Assembly: GCA_030407005.1 (NCBI GenBank)
Contig: JAUDYN010000002.1
Coordinates: forward strand, 1,550,001 to 1,614,000
Length of the DNA: 64,000 nt
Direction of reading: 5' to 3'
DNA from: Desarmillaria ectypa
Taxonomy: Eukaryota; Basidiomycota; Agaricomycetes; Agaricales; Physalacriaceae
A program made the translations under genes and the position numbers. Positions 56,871 through 64,000 of this stretch are shown here, one piece after another; the first letter of the stretch is position 1, and each line of letters starts with the position of its first letter. Below the pieces are notes generated by a model. The model was not told the DNA's origin, searched no databases, and worked only from the letters and a program-made list of their open reading frames with translations.

Positions 56871-59800
56871 TCAAAGTGTCTCCCAACCTCCCGAGTCCAA
56901 GGTACTCTCCAGTTTTCGCGCAATAGCAGTCGGAATACCATGGTTGAGCCATGTCTTTCGTACTTCTTCCCATCGTGTGTGATGCAGATATTGTCTACGT
57001 CCCCGCCTGAAAAGGGATGGTCAGTAGATCCACAAGCTGGAAAAGATAAATTGCCTACCGCATTGATATGTCAATCTCACCATGAACATCCAGATACGGG
57101 GATTGCGAGAAGGTCCCATTGTTCGCATACAGATACAGTAGGGAGCATCGTTTGACAAGGAAATATATTCCAATCGCCCCACCGCATCTGGGGGACACAA
57201 TTAATCGTCAAGAACATCGTGTAGCAGACGGACTTACTCTCGAGTATGCATGTTGCATTCCCCATGACCTTCACCAGACTCGCTGTCCATGCAGCAGTGA
57301 CTCTGCATGCAGCAAGTGGTACCACACAGTAAGCATATTGCAGCATCGATAGGTACTGTCTTGCACTTTGCACAGGTCAACGTTTTTTCCCGGTCTGCAA
57401 ACAAGTTATCAAGCACAAGTGGAAGCCGTGCAAGACGATATATAGTCGGGGTATCCAAAAGAACTCCAAAGTTCAAGGGTGATGCTGCGTGCGAGTGGCC
57501 GTAATGTGCACACCAGCCCGATAATGCGTTTTGCAGGGTGTCCTGGTTTGGAAGATCGGAAAGTGCAGGAATCCCAAGCATGGCGAGTAGTCTGTTGTAC
57601 TCGCTCTGGCTGGCATCAATACTGTCGGGAGTGGGGAATGCGGAAGGTAGAACTGAGCGGCATAAGATGGTGGCTTTTCGGAGGAAGGGAAGCGTAAATG
57701 AATACATCAGTTTCTCTATGCGGGACTCTCCGAAGGTCTCGAAGGCCAGAGTCGCTGTGTGTTCGAACACGGGCGAATGCCGCACAACCGACATGAAGAA
57801 CATGCGGACGTCTCCAAATATATCGTTGTGCGCTCGTTGGATGGGTGGCGTCGAGTTGTAGCTTCGTATCTTGTTTAGTACGAAGACTAAACCGATAACT
57901 GTCCTCGCTAAACAAGCGTAGTACGTCAATACCAGAACGTGCCGTAGCATATCCGGGGCAACCGCTGCAGTCTCGACGAGAAGGGTAAATGGATCTCGGA
58001 GGAGCAACGGATACGAGAACGATGTGAGTGAACTACGGCTCCATTCGGGCAATAACCGTTTGATAATAGCTTGCCGTACAGAGTCTCGTCCTTCATCAGG
58101 TCGACCTTTGTAGTGAAGCGCTGAAAGTCGGGTTAGGCACGTCAGAAGCCCTCTGATCATCCGCATCTGAGCCTCTGACAAGTTGTCTACCATGAAACCA
58201 GTAGCTGACTCTACGCCTCGCTGAGAAATTTCCATGGCCGCAATGGTATAACCAACGAGTTCTTCGGGGAGATACAGGCCTGCTCCTCGCTCGGAAGATT
58301 CTGGTTCAGGACGGTCCCGCAGGTGTCTAGTCTGCTGGGAAACTGACTTGGACACTATCATGACTGTATCTACCATTTTGAACGAGTCAGAACCCTCCGC
58401 CTTCTCCATACCCCGTAGAGTCGTCGTGTACACTGGGTCCTGAGCACTCCAAAATACAAATTCGCCTGTTCCTGTTCGGAATTGAAGGGAATTTGTGACC
58501 GGGTCAGGGCGGGACTTGAGAATATTGATTCCGGCTGCACGGATCCAGTCGGGAAAGGGTGTGGTGTTTAGAGGGATTGTCGGGGGGGTTGATACAGGAA
58601 TGATAACATTTCCCAGGCTTTTGCACAGCGGACATATGAATTCTTTTCGAGGAATGCTCTCGGGATGGCTGCGGGTCGCCTGGGCCCTGTGTCGCTGCCT
58701 GATTGACACACTATAGACGTGGAAACAATCCAAATGCATCATATGACTACACACTGATGCGTTCATGCCAAAGCGAGTATATTGAGCGGGAAACCCATCA
58801 AATTTAGATGATAAGACCGCTTTGGCATCGTTGATCTCGGCATCGCGAGGCGGGAAAGTGTTGTTGAACTGGGGAACGGAACGATCCAACGAAATAGGCA
58901 TCTGTAAGGCTTCCTTGAGAAATGTGTTGTTGAAGCCGTCAGGTTGGCGTCGAATAAAACGACTCGGCTGTAGCATTCCCAGCATCCCGAATAGGCGAGA
59001 CGAGTGCACGCTAAGATCTTCCTGGCAAACGATACAAGTCCCGTAGGAAACTTGTTGCTCCTCAGCATCCTTCATGATCTCATCCTCATCGTCGTCAATG
59101 TCATCAAATTTGATCGCAAAACTAGCCTGCTGGGCTTTCATTTGCTTCATAATAGCTTCTTGCCTTGCTTTCGCGGCGCGTTTCCTAGCGTCCTCCACAT
59201 CGGATGCGGCTGGAAGGGTTACGTCGGGAATACGTCTGTAGCTCTGTACCTCCTGCGGAACATGGAGCGCCATACGGTTTAAGATCCATCCTACTCGAGC
59301 TTTGTACGTCTTGAATTTGTCATGGAATTCGAGAGCGCAAAGAGTATCGATGAGACTCCTGCTTTCAAATGTCTTTACAACGGAAAGATTGCTGAAGATG
59401 ACGGCTCGCTCCACAAGTGCCAACATGATGAGATGCAGGATCTGGTCAAGGATAGCTTCTGCAGAAGGCGGGGCCGATCCAGATTCATCTGTCGCTACAA
59501 GGACATTGTAAATGGAGTAGAAGATCACTTGTAATAATGCCTCGGACTCGAATGTCGATGAGATGATAGAGAACGGTCCTGTTGTCACTCGCATTGGTTT
59601 GGGAACGAGAACGGGTTCAGACTGTCCTGTTTTCCGCAAGCGATTGAGAAGAATGGATTCCACCTCTTCCCGTTTGTTGCGCGTATAATGATAGAAGAAT
59701 GGATTAACTTCATCGTACATGTCATCCTTCAGCTCATAGACACCGCAGTCCGTCGTGGACTCGGGGGAACGGAAGACTGCGACCTCCTTCAATACCTTTT

Positions 59801-62581
59801 CGAAATTGATATCTTCGACCAGGCGTTCCGCGACCCTCTTCACCAGGTCAGTGTACGAACATGGACCGAGGGCTAAAGCATGGATGATTTCACGGCGTAT
59901 CTGGCTTGGAACGGGCAATCGGCCAGCATTTGCGCCCTCACTGAGGATAGTTATGAATATGTACAGGACCTCTTCGACCATGTTGTACAATTGAGCGCCT
60001 TCGTACACGGAGTGCAGAGAGGCTCCGGAGAAATAGCCCACGAGCCCGAACCGGTCTAAGATTGTGACGATGACAGTGTTAGGGTCTAGAACAGCAAGCG
60101 CGACCTGGAGAATGAAGATATCCTGATCATAGCAAAGCTCTCTCAGCATGAAATCACGATAATGAAGGAGTTGTCCTCGAATGGCAAAGCCATTTCGAAC
60201 CCAGAGACCAGTACGAATCTGTGCAATCATAGCAAGAACTGAAACAAAGATTAAGGCTCGAGGCTTGAATGCTCAATTACATTAACTTACCTCTGAGAGG
60301 GAAGTCAATCACAGTCAAGATAGCCTGCTCGCTTGCATGTCGCAAGAGGATATCACGAACTCCCGTCATCCCCACGTCTCGTAAACGATCCTCTGTCAAC
60401 AGGTCCACATGTTTGAACAGCTCAGCAAGTAACCAGTGCAGAGAATGGTGGAAACTTGTCCATCCTTCTAGCACGTCGAACTGTATGACATTGTAAATGG
60501 CGTTCCCAAAGAATACCTCGTGGAATGCAATGGGAGAATACTTTGTCCTATCGAGCCTGTCCTCCGCAAGAGTACACACCATCAAAATATGGTGAACAAT
60601 GGTTGAAATCGCCGATGCAAGTTCGGCGGTAGTAGCTTTGGCGAACGCTTCGCCATAGACCTTGATAACACGGGACAACGACAAAGTTACATTGAAAACG
60701 CTAATCCACGCGTCTGTTTCATACTCGACGTGATTGGTAGCAGCTCGTTTGTTTGGATTGATACACATGAAGAGCTGGCACGTCTTGGCGAATTGTACAA
60801 TGAATTCGCGGTTATGAGCAATCATTTTTTGCACCGGCTCATTATGACAAAGATAGCGAAGGTCGCTGAAGACAGGCATGAAGCGTTTAGATTTGAAAGG
60901 AAAAGTATCGACGTCGATGTTTGTTATGGACATGGGGGGGTAGATGATATGTTTCTCAGTTATCTGGTTTGTGAAGAAGGCCGTGATGATGGCCAGGAGT
61001 CGGGAGACGAGCTTGTAGTTACGAACAATATGGGCGGCAACGGAAGGTGTGGTGAAAAGTTGTAAAGCAAAATATTTGATTGATGTCTCTGCTTCATGAT
61101 CAACAAGGAGGTACGCATCGATGACGCGATGGTACACGCTTGCAAAGTGCCCAGCTAGTATAATCTGTCAGTGCGTCGTCAACAGTAGAGAAAATGGCGA
61201 CAACTACCTATTGCAAGCTTATGCGGGTGGCTGAGGGTAAGAATAGAAGTGTAGATCTCCTTCAAGCTTAGGCGAGGCTTCTTCCAGAGCCTAGCATGAT
61301 AGAGGAACAGTATATCAAGTCTGGTAGGGACGGCAGAGACGTCAGGGAGGGAATGGAGAGCATGAGGGTTTGGTGTGTAAGATGTCCTTCGACGCGATAG
61401 CAATTCCTCGGATATGATTTCACGCAATATAAGGGTATCATTTCCAAGGCGACTGTGGGTGAGGTCCAATAGCCATTCTATGATGACGGAGACGACTTGT
61501 TCACGGAATGTATCATAGGCTCTCCGGACCGTGACACCCAAATCAATGATGGTCAGAGACTGAGCTGTTTCGAGGAGTTTCTGCATGTTGGAGCTCATTT
61601 CGATTATCTCGCGGCCCTGTTCATCGATCCGGTGGGTAATTTCAGAGGCCTCATCGCGCGAGCAATTGGTCTTGTCGCAGAGAAGTTTGATGACTTCGTC
61701 AAAAGAGTGCTTTTCGTCATTCCAGAGGACGATACAAAACTGATCCTTTGACATGGGATCAGCAGAAGCCTGGAGACGAAGATCGGCCTCATTGGCGGGG
61801 ACAGAAGGTTCATCGGGAGAGAAATCCAGGGTGTCAAGAATGAAGTCGAGGGCATAGCCTACTGTCCTGCTCATGGTCTCACGAAGATCTGGAGGTACGA
61901 AGACGCGGTCAGGAAAGTTTTTAACAGTAGGGATCGAATCCTGCATAGACTTTGAGGTGACTTTGGGAGTGGAAAGGCCGGACATTTCGTCCTCATCGGA
62001 TATGGATAGTGGATGGTAAGGACAGCCAATGCGTGTTCTCCATGCCTCTTCGTCGCCACAATCACAACATCCACCGGATTGCTGGGCGATGAAGAAACTG
62101 ACGTTATGTCCGGTGTGGTTTGTCGCATGGAAGCATCTAGGACAGAGGACGCAGCTGTCATCCAGAGCGCAATCCCTGGAGCAATGCGAATGAATGCAGT
62201 GAGAAAGCGAGTAAAAGTGGCTACGTACTTGCATCTAAAACAGCTTTCTCCCTTCTTGAGAATGTGGCCGCAGGGTCTCCCCGGTAGTACAGGTGCCTCC
62301 TTCCCTGCGCCCGAGAAACCTAAGGATGACTGGACTTGACTGAGGGTGGCATGTAGCGGCAAACTTGAATTTGAATTGGGCAGAAAGAGATGAGCGTATG
62401 AGCCCCAGAACGCATCGTAGAGTTCTGAGAGAATCTCTGCACGAGTCGCTGCTGTGAAGAGGTATTTCCTAGAGCCAGGCATTGTTTCGAGAACGAAGCG
62501 AAGGTGGGACAAAGGGTCGGCAGGGCGGTCGCGGGAATTGATGGATGGTAGAAATTTAGAAAGGGAAGATAACGCGGACAT
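56871..62581 (-). CDS. UBR1: UBR1-type E3 ubiquitin ligase (N-recognin)
   Basis: ATG 62581 begins MSALSSLSKFLPSINSRDRP. The UBR box follows near residues 100-175: PGRPCGHILKKGESCFRCK, after an intron DCALDDSCVLCPRCFHATNH, then GCCDCGDEEAWRTRIGCPYH. An ATP-dependent protease adaptor ClpS-like part (SKDQFCIVLWNDEKHSFDEV, VIKLLCDKTNC) follows. This is the binding pocket for type 2 N-degrons. A long helical middle leads to a RING-H2 domain near 58600-59050: GTCIVCQEDLSVHSSRLFGM, VCSHMMHLDCFHVYSVSI and FICPLCKSLGNVIIPV. The C-terminus shows LLYLYANNGTFSQSPYLDVH and ends SGGWETL with TGA at 56871-56873. UBR1 marks proteins with destabilising N-termini for the proteasome. Every zinc-binding block is intact. 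The main exon (57234-60230) is a single 998-codon frame. Confidence 0.95.

Positions 62582-64000
<1,419 letters not shown>

Overview
This window looks like nuclear DNA of a filamentous basidiomycete, most likely an Agaricomycete. Nearly every gene is broken by many short introns (about 50-60 bases) with GT..AG ends. Intergenic spaces are very small. Best recognised families include an Skt5-type chitin synthase activator, an Ert1/AcuK-type zinc cluster factor with PAS domain, class V myosin, a UBR1 N-recognin and an SR-protein kinase. I saw no bacterial operon, CRISPR array, rRNA or tRNA. All exon structures were read by eye from conserved protein motifs and splice sites, so inner exon borders are approximate, while starts and stops were checked base by base where stated.

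Layout. 0-10 kb: end of an ING-type PHD protein, a decayed RecQ/Sgs1 helicase (three in-frame stops and a frame break), the kinetochore gene NUF2, an unrecognised gene, and a head-to-head pair of DNA 3'-phosphatase/5'-kinase (PNKP) and ADP-ribose pyrophosphatase. 10-24 kb: SDA1, an RGG-tailed coiled-coil protein, phosphoglycerate kinase, a PHD-JmjC demethylase, an Skt5-like protein, a Nit2-like amidase, a Ydj1-type DnaJ and a UPF0538 protein. 24-38.6 kb: a GH3 beta-glucosidase, then a trafficking block (COG4, VPS2, a CUZ1/ZFAND1 AN1 protein, COG6), RPC40, and a secreted M20 peptidase. 38.6-46.3 kb is the accessory part: a 27-bp near-perfect hairpin, F-box/leucine-rich gene debris, an intact ERT1-like regulator, a broken SRPK-like kinase, and a 372-bp fold-back element with terminal inverted repeats. 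46.3-64 kb: myosin V, an alpha-amylase with a possible GPI tail, mitochondrial glutamyl-tRNA synthetase, UBR1 and the first part of an SR-protein kinase that runs off the window.

How the genes relate. Most are housekeeping genes in mixed orientation. Functional neighbours worth noting are PNKP with ADP-ribose pyrophosphatase (single-strand break repair and ADP-ribose clearance), COG4/VPS2/COG6 (Golgi and endosome membrane traffic), and SDA1 with RPC40 (ribosome production). Carbohydrate use is represented by GH3, alpha-amylase, PGK and the ERT1-like carbon regulator. I did not find a convincing new multi-gene system. The least explained structures are the hairpin at 39.3 kb, the fold-back element at 45.3-45.7 kb, the decayed RecQ gene and the unrecognised gene near 6.3-7.1 kb.
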